From: Gremmenia infestans
Lineage: Eukaryota; Ascomycota; Leotiomycetes; Helotiales; Hamatocanthoscyphaceae
DNA: 64,000 nt
NCBI GenBank assembly: GCA_032629725.1
Contig: JAFEVB010000022.1
Location: forward strand, 620,001-684,000
Direction: 5' to 3'
Shown: positions 23,919-35,630 of the stretch, one piece after another
How positions within the stretch are numbered: position 1 is the first letter of the stretch
Layout: each line of letters starts with the position of its first letter
Position numbers and translations under genes: made by a program
Notes under the pieces: model-generated
What the model saw: only the letters and a program-made list of their open reading frames with translations
What the model was told of the DNA's origin: nothing
The model's database searches: none

Positions 23919-25012
23919 ATGGCACTGCCATCATCTCGACTCGACTTCCATCCGGACGAGGTATTTTCAACAACACCTGCTACTACTGACGAAGCCCCCG
24001 CGTTATCTTCATCCAGTGCCCTAGCTCGGTTCGAATTCGAAGCCGGCAGAGGCAATGAAGGGACGAAGATACTCATGGTAGAATGGGAAGATGAGGAGGG
24101 CAAGGCAGCGAGTACTGGGAGCTGGGAAGTATCTTGGGAAGGAAAGAGCACAGTATTGTCGGCAAAAGATGGAGCAGAGGACAAATTACACCGGATATAT
24201 TTTCTGCTGGCACCGGGAGTGAACATACCACGGATTGTCAAGCTGGCGCAGAAAGGTGGAAAGACAATGCAGACAAATCCGCTACCAGCTATATTCCCAG
24301 CCGAACTTGGAGTATCTGCAACTACTGCCGGGAAGAAGGGGGTGCTCCACACAGTTTATGCTAAGAAGCGGATATCGGTGCTTCAGAGAGAGATCGAAGC
24401 GGAGATGAAGAATGGCGAAGGTGTTGGGTTAGAGATGGCCATACAAGAAAAGCAATGGATTGAAGAGAACTTTGGTGTTGGACCAAGGGTTATCCCAGAG
24501 CTACAGTCGCCTACCAGTCCCAAGAGTCCCGGAGGCAGCCGTCTGACAGAGAAGCTCAAAGGCTTAAAGCTGGGAACAACCGCCTCTGAGTTGAGTGGTT
24601 TAATAACAGGTGAGTAAAGTGCTAGGCCTCTGAATTACTAGCTAAGTACGACCTAGATCACGGAACCTCCGGGTTTGATAATCGATCATCGCATCCCCTC
24701 TCTCCAGAGATGGGTGATGTTGCTGTGTCTTCCTTTGCGCTGTTCCACAGCGCCGCTCCATCTACTCAAGTTCCCAGAACTGTTGCCCAAAGCCCACCTG
24801 ATCATCTACTTGCTAGACAGATCGGTTCGCGGGGTAGCAGTCGACTAAGTTCACTCGATGCAGTTACTAGTGGTGACATTCCACCAAGAGACGATGAGAC
24901 GGAGGAAGGACTTTTTGCTGTTAAATTGTCCCCTCGTAGCCCTGAAATGACCAAGAGTCCTTTCAGCTTCGCGAGTAAAGATACAGCACCGTGGTTGAAG
25001 GGTAATGAATAA
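23919..25012 (+). CDS. Uncharacterised fungal protein
   Basis: Exons 23919-24609 and 24708-25012 (GTGAGT..CAG intron, 98 nt) give 331 residues. The first 150 residues look folded, with alternating strands: ARFEFEAGRGNEGTKILMVEW, WEVSWEGKSTVLSA, LHRIYFLLAPGVNIPRIVKL. A helix follows (VLQREIEAEMKNGEGVGLEM). The C-terminal half is disordered and rich in Ser/Pro, with SP motifs (SPTSPKSPGG, SPRSPEMTKSP) that could be proline-directed phosphorylation sites. I do not recognise a named family. The well-formed intron and codon pattern make it a credible gene. Confidence 0.7.
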
Positions 25013-26074
25013 TAGCTGATCTGGAAAGTTCTCCAGGAACATTGACGAGTCATGTGGGATTTTGGGAAATGTAAATGTATCATGGGGAATGCCTTGCATT
25101 GGGTGATATATCACACTCGCTCTTATATACCCTTCTGGAATATGACTCGGATTTTTCGAGAAGATTGGGTTGGATATCAATCTTAATCTACGTTTTATGA
25201 TAGTTGGATGTCTGTATACGATTTGGGTTAGTTGAGCTAAAATCAAGACATTCCTCTTACTTGCACACTTGGCCACTATGCGTTTAGGGGTAGCTCTTGC
25301 TCACATATTTCCGAGTTTTAACAGGTGGGTGAGACAAACTAGCCCCTCGGTGGAAAACCTTATTCTTACCCCATCCGCAATTCCAGAATGGGGACTTCTC
25401 TACTTCACATCTACCACGAATCGCATTTTACGCTGCCGTTGATTGCTTCAATTTCAAAAAGCCCTAGGATTCTTGAAAAAGTTCGCAGTTTTCCTTGTAT
25501 GGCGACTTCAGCCCCACCATGAAATGCAGTAAGGCTTCATGAACCGCGGGGTCCCCAAGACTTCTTTCCACGGCTAATTTACAATATTCTATATCTTGAC
25601 ACCCACTGAAAGCCCTCATAATGTAGAAGTCTGTTCGTACATATACACGGGATAGAGGTATGGTATTCCACAGTTTCCAACTTGTTATTTTATATTTTGA
25701 GGCCAGCTCTGTGAACATACTCAACCTTTTGACTTCAACTTCCACTCGGTCAGAAACAAGCCGCATATCAAAGATCTTCAGTTTCGAACAATTCAGACGT
25801 ACGAAACCGGGTTAAAAATTGCATTGAATCGATATTTAAAGTTGAAGGAGATTCACTTTGAGGTAAAGTTTACATTCCTTCAAATGATGACACCTCGACA
25901 GTAGAAAGGTAAGTCACAGGCGAAGCTTTTTATTTTATTTTACGCGCTGCAGTGAGTGAAGGCAGTGGTAGTAGTATTTCTTACACGCAATGATTTTGAA
26001 AATGGTTACTTGCAAGCATCGCAAACTCACACACCACTATAGACCCTCGACAAACAAGCAACATCCTCCCAACA
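25013..26074. other. Intergenic region
   Basis: About 1.06 kb. A minus-strand 100-codon frame at 25464-25766 reads like a helical fragment but has no supporting context. It may be a gene relic. No repeats. Confidence 0.4.
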
Positions 26075-26768
26075 ATGTCTCAAGAAGATGATGCTACTCC
26101 AGAGTATGGCCCTGGCCAAAATACTGCTGCTTTCTTCAGGTTTTATTACAAGAAGGTAAGCACATATCCTTGCCAATAATACCTACCAGCCAATAAACCT
26201 ACTCATAGGCTTGTGAGGTCTATGCCGAGGGTAACACATTGAGAGCCCTTGACATGATGTTTGAAATTCTCAAAGATCTCGATGCAGGTCTCTACTGTCG
26301 TGCCGTCATCCATGTCTTTATCTCAAAGGTTGGAGACAGGCAATACATGAGTCTCCGAAGACACGCCAACACGTACGTTATGTAGGATTCTAGTCCCATT
26401 GCCATTTTTGGAATCAATAGGAGAAGGTCTTGCCACGGTTACCGGATCCTCGATCTCTTCTGCACCCTTGAAACATTCCTTGACAAGAATTGAAGCGGAT
26501 CCCCGTTCTATGCAGTGCCTTATTGTATCTTCGCTACCTTCGAGAAAGCGACGAATTTCGGCCTGAAGCAGAGAGCGCTATTAAACGTATTGAGGATCAA
26601 GCCATTGCTAGATTGGAGGAAATCAAGCAGGACGGTCAGGACACCATCTCCAAGGACGCGAAAGACCAAGAGAAAGCCGGAATCCTGCCAGATGTCACAC
26701 CAGTCAAGGATACTGGCCTCGCCAGTGGCAGCCACTTGGAGACGATGAGTCTGAAGTCGGATATATAA
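26075..26768 (+). CDS. Uncharacterised protein, 3' part frame-disrupted
   Basis: Exons 26075-26155 and 26209-26372 are clear and encode a helical N-terminus (NTAAFFRFYYKK, then ACEVYAEGNTLRALDMMF and LDAGLYCRAVIHVFISK). With the obvious next intron (26373-26420) the frame ends at a TGA at 26491, giving only 105 residues. Downstream, two more open segments in other frames look like the continuation: 26424-26525 (TVTGSSISSAPLKHSLTRIE) and 26526-26768 (YLRYLRESDEFRPEAESAIK). Connecting them needs two successive +1 shifts, for which I find no splice sites. Either the gene is truncated or decayed, or there are assembly errors or unusual splicing. Function unknown. Confidence 0.5.
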
Positions 26769-27381
26769 TGGCTTGCCGACATCCATGCCGTCTTCCCCGT
26801 CGCATACATTTCAAGCAGATGCGACAAAGCGTATGAATAGGGGCAAATAAGGGCGATACCTGTCAGGGGGGTATCCAACCTTAAACGAGCAAGACAGTAT
26901 TCCAGCTGTTGTTACGGGGAAAGTGATCATATCTTGTTCGTAGCACTTCCTGATATTGCTTCGTAAGAAACCAAAAGACAAGTCTTCAAACCACCAACGC
27001 CTTGAGCCAAAAATTCTTGGAGATACACTCACCATTGGGTAGTTTATTCGAGAAAACGACGTCCCTACGTAGCAGTGCTCTAATGATTTTCTCAAGGCCT
27101 TTCTCTTTCTGCCCAAGGAACTACAAAGAGTTCACTGTTATAATACTACGAATTGAACGTGGCACAGCAACCGGGAGTTGGGAAACCACATAATTTCCAA
27201 ATTTGAGCTACAGTACAAGCAGCAGCGTCAGTATGTATAGCCGTCGAGTAATGATCTCGAACAATCCAAGAAGCCGTGGCCAAGAAAGCAACAACGCCCA
27301 TCATTATCACTCTGGCCTAATCCAACCAAGAATACTTGAGCGAACAGACCCAACGACCAAAAACCAAAACACCATCCACAC
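26769..27381. other. Intergenic region
   Basis: About 610 bases with only short frames. Contains the 3' ends of two facing genes. Confidence 0.5.
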
Positions 27382-28107
27382 TCATAACCCCGTTAGCTGG
27401 AAGTCATTTTGGTCCGATATCCCATTTTCCTTCAGATACGCCTTTCTCCTATCCAAGTATTCCCTATACTGAGATTTTGGGACAGCCATAACATTGTCCC
27501 TCCAAACCCGATACCCAGTCTTCTCCCAAACCCCCAATTGCAAGACAAACGCTGGATTCGGATTAATCCCTGGCCTCTTCCCCTTAACCTCTTCGAATAC
27601 CTCTTTGAACGACTTGCGGTGCTTTCGCATGAGGTAGGCGATGATCATCGTGGCAGACCGAGATTTACCTTTGCCGGAATGGACTAGGACAGAACCCTCG
27701 GTAGAAACAGCAGAGTGATTTTCGAGGGTGTTGTAATTGGCAGTTGTAGTAGTTTGTTTTGGGAGGAACCGTTCGATGAAATCGCAACACTCCTCCATGC
27801 TCCTCAGCAGATCCTGACCAGCACCATCACAGCATTGTATCCATAGATGTTGACCGGTTGGAACTGAATTTTGAAATCCTTTTTGGTGCCAAGAGTGCTG
27901 GTTTCTGCCCACGAGAGATAGGACCGAGGTGATGCGGTGTTTCTCGTGTGTGGGTGCCACTTGGGGCTGGGAGATATGCCCACTCATCAGCAGCCCAGGT
28001 GCAATCTCAGATATGCACGGAGATGGAGGAGGGACCGTTGGGGAGTAAGAAGACACCATCGCAGCTGTCGTTGTTTCGGGTGGGCTTTTGAGATGAAGAT
28101 TGCCCAT
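27382..28107 (-). CDS. Dual-specificity phosphatase-like protein, Cys replaced by Ser
   Basis: Single-exon gene, 241 residues, with the DSP fold order: SEIAPGLLMSGHISQPQVAP, ITSVLSLVGRN, an acid loop with DGAGQDLL, helix SMEECCDFIERFL, then the P-loop region VLVHSGKGKSRSATMIIAYL and helix KSFKEVFEEVKGKRPGINPNP. The canonical HC-x5-R signature here reads H-S-G-K-G-K-S-R: residue 144 is Ser (TCC at 27678-27676), not Cys, while His and Arg remain. The catalytic nucleophile is therefore missing and the protein is expected to be a pseudophosphatase that can bind but not hydrolyse phosphoresidues. There is a 20-residue linker with a QTTTT run before the P-loop. Family established by motif order; inactivity is inference. 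Confidence 0.8.
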   Translation of the reverse strand: MGNLHLKSPPETTTAAMVSSYSPTVPPPSPCISEIAPGLLMSGHISQPQVAPTHEKHRITSVLSLVGRNQHSWHQKGFQNSVPTGQHLWIQCCDGAGQDLLRSMEECCDFIERFLPKQTTTTANYNTLENHSAVSTEGSVLVHSGKGKSRSATMIIAYLMRKHRKSFKEVFEEVKGKRPGINPNPAFVLQLGVWEKTGYRVWRDNVMAVPKSQYREYLDRRKAYLKENGISDQNDFQLTGL

Positions 28108-29476
28108 GATGTTGGAGTAAGGATGGAATATCGAAGGAGGGGAAATAGCGCGTTAAGAAAGGTTGTTTAAGACGGGAAGTTTTTCCAAGAAGTTTTCAAC
28201 TGGAGTTTTAATAGTTAGAATGCGTAAGCGAGTTGAGGCTATTCACCAAGTGTCTGTTATTTGTAGAAATGCCCGAGATGGAAGCATTCCGCGGTGTGTT
28301 TTCGTGTGAATAGCGGCTGGGAGACTCTGGCATACCAGCAATTCTTTGTAGCATGGTCAGGTAATACTGCTATGATCTTGATTTTCGTCTTAATAAATAC
28401 TTAGGTATATAGGGGATCTGGGATCTATGTTTTTGACTCCCCTTTATATCACGTGGAACGCTCCGATATTTAACGACTCGCCCCCCTCAACACTTCAAAA
28501 GTGGATACCAATCGAAACAAATCAGAGTAAATTCAACAGCTGCGTCAGGCTATACCAGTCGTAATGATTCATTATATATCCTTCCTTCGTCGAAAAGTCA
28601 GTTCCTAGGTTTGTTATGCTAAAGCCAAAATATTGTGAATAGGAGGCATACATTCCAATCGGAGGAAAACCACCATGCTTAAACACAAGTAAACAGTCAT
28701 TTTGGACCTCATTTGCTAGAACTGAATTACAAGCCTTGTTTGCTTATTTTTCGGGGGTATAAGGGTGATGTGAATGGACTCTGGAAAGCTGATGATATAA
28801 ATAGTAGGAATACGTACAGAGTAGGTAGTTATAAGAGTCTCCGGTGTGAGCACGCTTTTGTGATTTGTTGGCCGGGTTAAGAGTCCTTTACCCAGATTCA
28901 TTTGCCATACCCATTCACTAGGTAGTGCATTGATAGCAATAGCTAGGGGGAGCTATGATGCTACAGTTCCTTGACTTTCACAATTTACGGATCGAGGAAG
29001 AAGAGCCGGATTATAGTACAGATACAGACAATTTCGAAACATAAAGTATGTGGTATAACCTAAATATAAGCTCGTACCTCTGGCCTCAGCAAGATCAACT
29101 GGATCTCATTGCTCCACTCTTGAATGCCTGCAAGATTCGCAATATATAGCTATAGATGGCTGCCCCATCAGAGGACTTTCTTTTCAGCCTTATTTTAAGG
29201 ACAGTATGGATCGTGTATTTAGCTCCCGTTCTCCTATTAGTACAAGTTTCGTTACGGCAAGAAAAAGGTACATATATTTTAGCCTTCGATATTTATGCCC
29301 TGATTAACGCCTGGTACACATACAATGCCGGATGGGATATTTGTACACCAGTGGTTGCTATTTAGAGTTGAGATATCTGTTGAAAAGTTTTGCGGATCAG
29401 TAATCTTGAATCCAAACCCGAAAATGGGGTGTTTGTAGACTTACCCATTCCAATCTTGTACAATAAAACATAGTGA
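28108..29476. other. Intergenic region
   Basis: About 1.37 kb upstream of the phosphatase-like gene and downstream of the ProRS gene. AT-rich in parts. Short frames only, including a hydrophobic 69-codon one at 29156 that lacks context. No RNA gene seen. Confidence 0.45.
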
Positions 29477-31797
29477 TTATAGGCGCTCCAGCAAAGACCT
29501 CACATGATTCGACAGGTCTGCAATGTGAACATCCTCCTTAATCTTCAATCTTCGACACTGCACCTCACATATCCTCTCGGCTGCCCATCTTCTCCCTACA
29601 ACAACAATTACTGGATAGCCAACTAAGTCCGCATCTTTCATCTTCCAAGCAAACGGTTTGACTCGATCATCCAATACAAGGTCAATGGCAGTGCCTCCGG
29701 ATGGGTGAGCTTGAGATATAGCATCGTAAACATCTGAGGTACCTTCCTCTCCAGACTTATTTGCGATGACGACGGCCTCGAATGGGGCCATGACACGAGG
29801 CCAGTTAAGCCCATTCTTGTCAGCTAAGGTATCTGCCACCGCTCCAATTATTCGAGAGACACCAATCCCATGACATCCCATCTGAACGACAACTTGGCGA
29901 CCAGAAGTTGAGTCTTTCACATTGGGCAAGAATTCAAAATCTGCCTCTTGATTCTTGATGATCTCGTATGGAACTGTGACGTGCCCTTCTAGTGGTTTGG
30001 TGTATCTTGACCCGAGATGAAAGGTATGGCCAAGCTCGATCGCTTTATTGATCTTTACATGGCCTTCCAAGCAGCGAGGACAACGGTCGCCATCTTTAAC
30101 TCGAAGTAAGTTGAATGGCTTTCCGGTGACTGGATGTTGAACGACACAGTTAAGCTGGTGGGTAAAGCCCAGCGTTGCTGAAGGGTCTTTTGACAAGGTA
30201 AATACCCCCTCGGCGAATGTCTTGCGTAGAGATTTGGACATGCTGCCATCCAATATGTTCAGAATTTGCCGTGGCCGAGCAAGAGTTGCATTGTCTGCTG
30301 TGTCTGACGGATTTGGAGCTGATTCCCACCACAGATCACCCGGATTCTCGATGGAGTTGTCGATCTCTGGAAATGCAGCTTTAATTGCATGAACATTGAC
30401 CTCTCGTCCATCTGCAACATCCGAGGCTGGATTGGATAAAGATAACGCTGAAGGCATAAAAAAGACAGTAAAAAGCGTGGATCTATCCTTAGATATACCT
30501 TTCCACGATGAAAGTTTTTTCATAAACTCAGAGTCCGTGTTGCTGATGGTAGTAGAGATGTCCGCGAGTGACGAGGGGGAATTTTCCGTAGACTCGGATT
30601 CGGAGGGTAACACTGGGCCATCAGCCAGCTCCTCGTTGGCCACATATTCACAACTGGTACAACTTATAATATGATCTTCACCTTTCGCTGTTGGAAAATG
30701 AAACTCGTGACTTAGGTTGCCACCCATGTCGCCAGAATCAGCCTCGGCCACTAAATAAGGAATTTTCAGCTCATCAAAAAGACGAGCATATGCCTCTCGA
30801 ACTTGGTTATATGTTGACAGAGCTTGCGGTGAACTATAGTCAAAGGTATATAGATCTTTCATGATGAACTCTCGAGAACGTAGAAGCCCATGTCTAGGTC
30901 TCAATTCGTCGCGGTATTTTCGTGCTGCGACGAAGTTAGCCTTGGTTCCAGGAATGAGAAAATCACTTACAAATTTGGTACACGCGTACTGGAAGATCTT
31001 TGTAAGATGTGGTCGTACCTGTAACCAAGGTAGTTATTTCTTCTTCGTGTGTTGGAGAGAGGAGATAGCCGGTGTCTTTCCTGTCTCGGAACCGGAAGAG
31101 CTGGAAAGTTAGCAACATCTACCATGAAGGTTGACTGATCATACCTCGGATCCAACAGAATTTAAGCGGCCACTCCTTTCCCACAGTGACTCGGACGATA
31201 TTGAAGAAAGATCCAACTTTGAAGCGTCTGGCATTCGTTAGTCGTTGTAGAGCAATTGAGCTGACATTCCTACTAAGCGTGGACATATGCTTATCTATAA
31301 GAGCTTCAAGTTTCCTCTGAACACGCTGGCCTAAGGGAAGCATATGAAACAATCCAGAATGTGCCTAAGTAAAAACTGTTCAGTACGTGAATAGATAATT
31401 GAAGCTGGCGACCAACCTGCCGTAGGAAGCCGGCACGAATGAGCATTGAGTGAGAGTCTAGATTGCAAGTCAACACAAATCTCGTGAAGAAATTAAACTA
31501 AATTTCTGACCTTCTTCTGCTGTTGGTGAAATCCCTCCAGACGGAGCCCATAGTTTTGATAATCGAGCCCGTCCATCATCCTACAGGGAGTTAGAATGCC
31601 ACGTGACCCGGAAAGGAAGAAGTGGTTGGGAGACATACATCAGTCCTTAAAGGCGATGAGTGTGCTTGTCGAGTTTGAAAACGTTCATATGGTCTTGGGA
31701 TAGCCCATACTGCAGCATTTCCAAGACAACTTGTGCTCAATCGCGTTGCTTTAGCTCGAAGAGAGGCTGGAAAGGGGGTGATAGTTGTACACCTCAT
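29477..31797 (-). CDS. Mitochondrial prolyl-tRNA synthetase
   Basis: Class II aminoacyl-tRNA synthetase charging tRNA-Pro, bacterial/mitochondrial type. Minus-strand exons: 31797-31639, 31580-31511, 31457-31417, 31364-31274, 31227-31145, 31100-30971 and 30924-29477, all in phase, 673 residues. The first 50 residues are Arg/Ser-rich without acids, as in a mitochondrial presequence. Diagnostic blocks: AGFLRQAHSGLFHMLPLGQR, LSSISSESLWERSGRL, LLSPTHEEEITTL, YQISRKYRDELRPRHG and LRSREFIMKDLYTFD (motif 2), and GCHGIGVSRIIGA (motif 3, from residue 541). An anticodon-binding domain ends the protein (VIVVVGRRWAAERI). The middle insert (about 255-400) is low in conservation and holds an acidic Ser-rich loop. 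Shares a 286-bp divergent promoter region with MAK21. Confidence 0.9.
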
Positions 31798-32083
31798 TGT
31801 GTGTCAGTTAAGAAGCCGTTTGAAGATGAAAAAGGCCGTGACCATAGCTCAACATAAAAGTTGAGCTATTTTCATCATAACAAGGCCAGTCTGATGCTGT
31901 ATTAAGAACGTTGTATCTGCTGAAATATCCAAGCTTGCTATTGGGAGGCATCCGCATCTTAGGAGATATCTACGGGCCCACTTTTATCCGCTAAAAATTG
32001 TTATCTTATCGAATTTAGAAATTTTCCTTCTAATCTTTCAACTCCAACACCAATATCGAACAGTATCGTAGGAATTCGCAAAG
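31798..32083. promoter_or_regulatory. Shared divergent promoter region, ProRS / MAK21
   Basis: Only 286 bp separate the two start codons, which point away from each other, so both promoters must lie here or overlap the genes. AT-rich near 31860-32040, pyrimidine-rich before the MAK21 start. No specific site called. Confidence 0.55.
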
Positions 32084-35000
32084 ATGGCCAAGAAATCGAA
32101 AAGCGCAGAGAGCGCAAAGATGGCGGCGGGTCCAGATGGCGATAAATTCCCCAGCTTCGACGAGAATGCACTATTGGCCTTGACTACGAAGATTGACCAA
32201 GGGCTTGGAAATGGCGAGCTTCAGAAGGCAGCGGATGTACCAGCTACGAAGCAGAAAAAAGGGAAATCCAGCAATGGAGTTGCAGAACCTAAGAAATCGA
32301 ATGCACCAGAAGCTGCAAGAGGCACAAAAAGAGACGCACACGGGAAGCCCAAAACTAATGGCAAAGCGAATGGCCAGAAGCAACAGTCGAGCAGCACAAG
32401 TGGAGACAAAAGTGCGGAGAGAGAAACGTTGCTACAAGAAATACTGGCTTTGGATGGAACCAAGGAGGATCTAGATCTCGTGGCAGATGCCGATTCGGAT
32501 GAAGAAGAAAACCAGAGCCCAGATGCTCCTCCAGACAAGGCATTGAAAAAGGAATTGGCAAAATTTGTTGCTAGCCTTGGTATTGAGGGACAGGCTGGTG
32601 GGGACGTCGATGAGTCTGAGGAGGAAGCAGTGGATGAGGAAGGTGAAGATAGCTGGGAGGAGGCATCAGAGTCCGAAGCATCTGAAAAACCTGCGCAGTC
32701 AAAGCCGGCCAAAGAGACGGCTGCCCCGGCTCCTGTAAAAGCACCCGAGTCAAAGGACCCAAATCGTCTGGTAAGTCCCCTTGCCAATTGGACGATTAGA
32801 CTGACTGATTTCAGCTAGATTTTTGAAGCACGACCAGACTGGCATGCTGCCTCTTTGCCTCCTCTACCTTCGGGAAAGATACTTTTCAACAGCACCGCAA
32901 AATACAGCAGTGCTATAACAAATCTAAAGGCTCACGCTATGTCTCTTCTCGAACAAGATAGCAGTCTCTACGCTTCAAAACATATGTCATCTACCTCATC
33001 TCATCGATTTTTGGCTACAATCATGTCGTCCGGTACATTATCTGATAAAGTGTCTGCATTGACATTGGTCGTTCAAGAATCACCCGTTCATACCAAACAG
33101 TCTTTTGAAAGTCTTTTGACTTTGGCAAAGAAACGAAGTAGAGGACAGGCTGTTAATGCATTAGGTGCTTTGAAGGATTTACTTGGAAATGGTGTCGTAT
33201 TACCTGCGGATCGACGCCTTCGGTCATTTGCAAATCAGCCAGGGCTGCTCACTACTTTGCAAGAGGATACTATCTTCAGTTGGAATTCTGCCCAAAGACT
33301 GCCAGGTGACATTACCAAGGCTCATTTGGTCTCGTGGGCCTATGAGGATTGGCTGAAGGACTCTTACTTTGACATGCTCAAGGTGTTGGAGGGATGGTGC
33401 AATGATGAAGTGGAGTACGCTCGATCAAGAGCTGTATCTTACGTCTACGAACTCTTAAAAGAGAAGCCCGAACAAGAGGCAAACTTGCTTCGACTTTTGG
33501 TCAACAAACTTGGAGATCCTGAGAAGAAGATTTCCTCCCGGACGTCTCATCTACTCCTTCAGTTACAGACCTCGCATCCTCTGATGAAGCCAATCATCGT
33601 TCGGTCCATAGAGACTGAGTTATTACTCCGCCCAGGGCAAAGCTCACATGCAAAATACTTCGCCATCAACACTCTGAACCAAACCATCTTGAGTGGGAAG
33701 GAGGAAGAGGTTGCCAAAAAGCTGCTCGATATTTATTTCGAGCTGTTTGTGTCTCTGCTGAAGAAACCTGAGCCAAGACCTGTTCAAGCTGGCCCCGCGC
33801 TCAATAAAAAGGGTCAAGTTCAAGGTGGAGGAGCAGAGGGAGGGAAGAAGGCGAAAGCAAAGGCTGCCAAAGAAGATGAGGCTAAATTGACCAGCGAAGA
33901 GACAACCGAAAAGATGATCTCGGCGGTTCTGACTGGTGTGAATCGTGCTTTTCCCTTTTCAAAATCTGATGATCATAGGTAAGCTCAAAGAAACAGTATT
34001 TCGCAGAGGGTCAGCTGATAATTTGTAGTCTCGAGAAGCATATGGATACCCTGTTCAGGATTACACACTCTTCAAACTTCAACACCAGCATCCAGGCTCT
34101 TATGCTGATAGAGCAGCTTTCCACTACAAAGCACCTCGCAACAGACAGATTCTATAGAACTCTCTACGAATCACTACTCGATCCCCGCCTCGTCACATCC
34201 TCCAAGCACGCCTTATACCTCAACCTCCTATTCCGAGCTCTGAGATCCGACCTTAACATCAGGCGAGTAAAGGCATTCGCTAAAAGACTCCTGCAAATCG
34301 TCACTCTCCACCAACCCCCCTTCATCTGCGGTGTAATCTACCTCATAAAAGAACTCGAAACCACCTTCCCAGGCCTGAAATCCCTCCTCAACGACCCCGA
34401 AACAGCCGACGAAGACGAAGAAGAAACCTTCCGCGACGTCGTCTCAGACGACGAAGACGGCCCGATCCAACCAGCAAAACCATCCAAGCACGCTGATCTA
34501 TACGATGGCCGAAAACGCGACCCGGAGCATAGCAATGCCGACAAGAGCTGTCTCTGGGAATCCATTCCCTTCCTCGTGCACTTCCACCCCTCCGTCTCAC
34601 TCTTCGCTTCGCGCCTCGTAAACAACGAAACCCTGCCCCCGAAACCAGATCTCACATCCCACACGCTTGCCGCCTTCCTCGACCGCTTCGTATACCGCAA
34701 TGCGAAGACGGCGACTGCTGGGCCGCGCGGTAGTTCCATCATGCAGCCTCTGGCGGGCGGTGACAACAAGGGCATTTTGCTTTCTAACAAGACCAATCAT
34801 GGTTCTGTTCAACCGGTCAATAGCGAGTCATTTTGGCGGAAGAAGGCCGAGGATGTGGCTGTTGATGAAGTGTTCTTCCATAAATATTTCACGCAGGTCG
34901 GAAAGGGGAAGATGGATAGGAAGAAGAAGGCGAAGAAGGCTGATGGGGATGAGGGAGATGAGGAGAACGATGAGGATGAGATCTGGCAGGCGCTTGTGGA

Positions 35001-35442
35001 GAGTCGGCCCGAGGTGGAGGGCGGCAGTGATGGGGATTCGGAGATGTTGGATTTCGATGATGAGGATATGGATTCCATGTCCGAGTCTGGCGACGACGAG
35101 GTTGATGTCGAGTCTAGCGGTGGTGAGGAAGTCGACATCGAGTCCGACGGCGACGAAAGCGGTGTTCCTGTCGTTGACGACGCACCGGAAGGTTCTTCAG
35201 ATGAGGACGGTGCGTTTGCAGAGGACCTCGAATCCGGCAGTGAGGCTGAAGAGGGCTCGGAGGAAGAAGCGGAGCTCTTTGCAAAGGAGCTGCAGACTGC
35301 CAAGCCAGCAGAGGAGAGCAAGGAGAAAGATACGAGCAGGAGTCGGAAGCGCAAGATGAAGAGCTTGCCTACCTTTGCTTCGGTCGACGATTACGCCGAG
35401 ATGCTGGATAATGACGAGGATGAGGATTTCGGTGTAGAATAA
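32084..35442 (+). CDS. MAK21: Ribosome biogenesis protein MAK21/Noc1 (CBF domain)
   Basis: Nucleolar factor for 60S subunit assembly and export, Noc1/Mak21 family. Exons 32084-32770, 32819-33978 and 34029-35442 give 1086 residues. The N-terminus is Lys-rich and then acidic. The armadillo-like core begins near 230 (DWHAASLPPLPSGKILFNST). The CBF/Mak21 domain is at about 615-735, with MDTLFRITHSSNFNTSIQAL, LYESLLDPRL and KHALYLNLLFRALRSDL, then FICGVIYLIKELE. The C-terminus carries the usual extreme Asp/Glu/Ser tract (about 800-1050) and a basic SRKRKMKSLPTFASVDDYAE end conserved in the family. First intron uses acceptor CTAG at 32818 rather than the CAG four bases before, which would meet a stop. 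Confidence 0.93.
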
Positions 35443-35630
35443 ATAGTTCTCCCACATTTGTCCGGCGGAGGGGAAAATAAAGGAGAATAAAATTCGATTT
35501 CATACCCAACCAATTGATTGATTGCCTCTTGATCCAGAACCCAATTTATCTAATATAATTGAGATCCTTCCCCATAAACGCCGATCCATTCATTCATTCC
35601 ATTGAAGTACCTATCATAACAGGTCATTAA

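Noticed and set aside
25464..25766. Minus-strand 100-codon ORF that reads like a helical fragment with a weak BTB-like pattern
   Set aside because: No upstream exons, no diagnostic residues and no neighbouring domain; could be a relic, but evidence is too thin to call.
34338..35359. Long ORFs on both strands inside the MAK21 3' part
   Set aside because: Shadows of the low-complexity acidic Asp/Glu/Ser coding tract (Ser-rich on the opposite strand).
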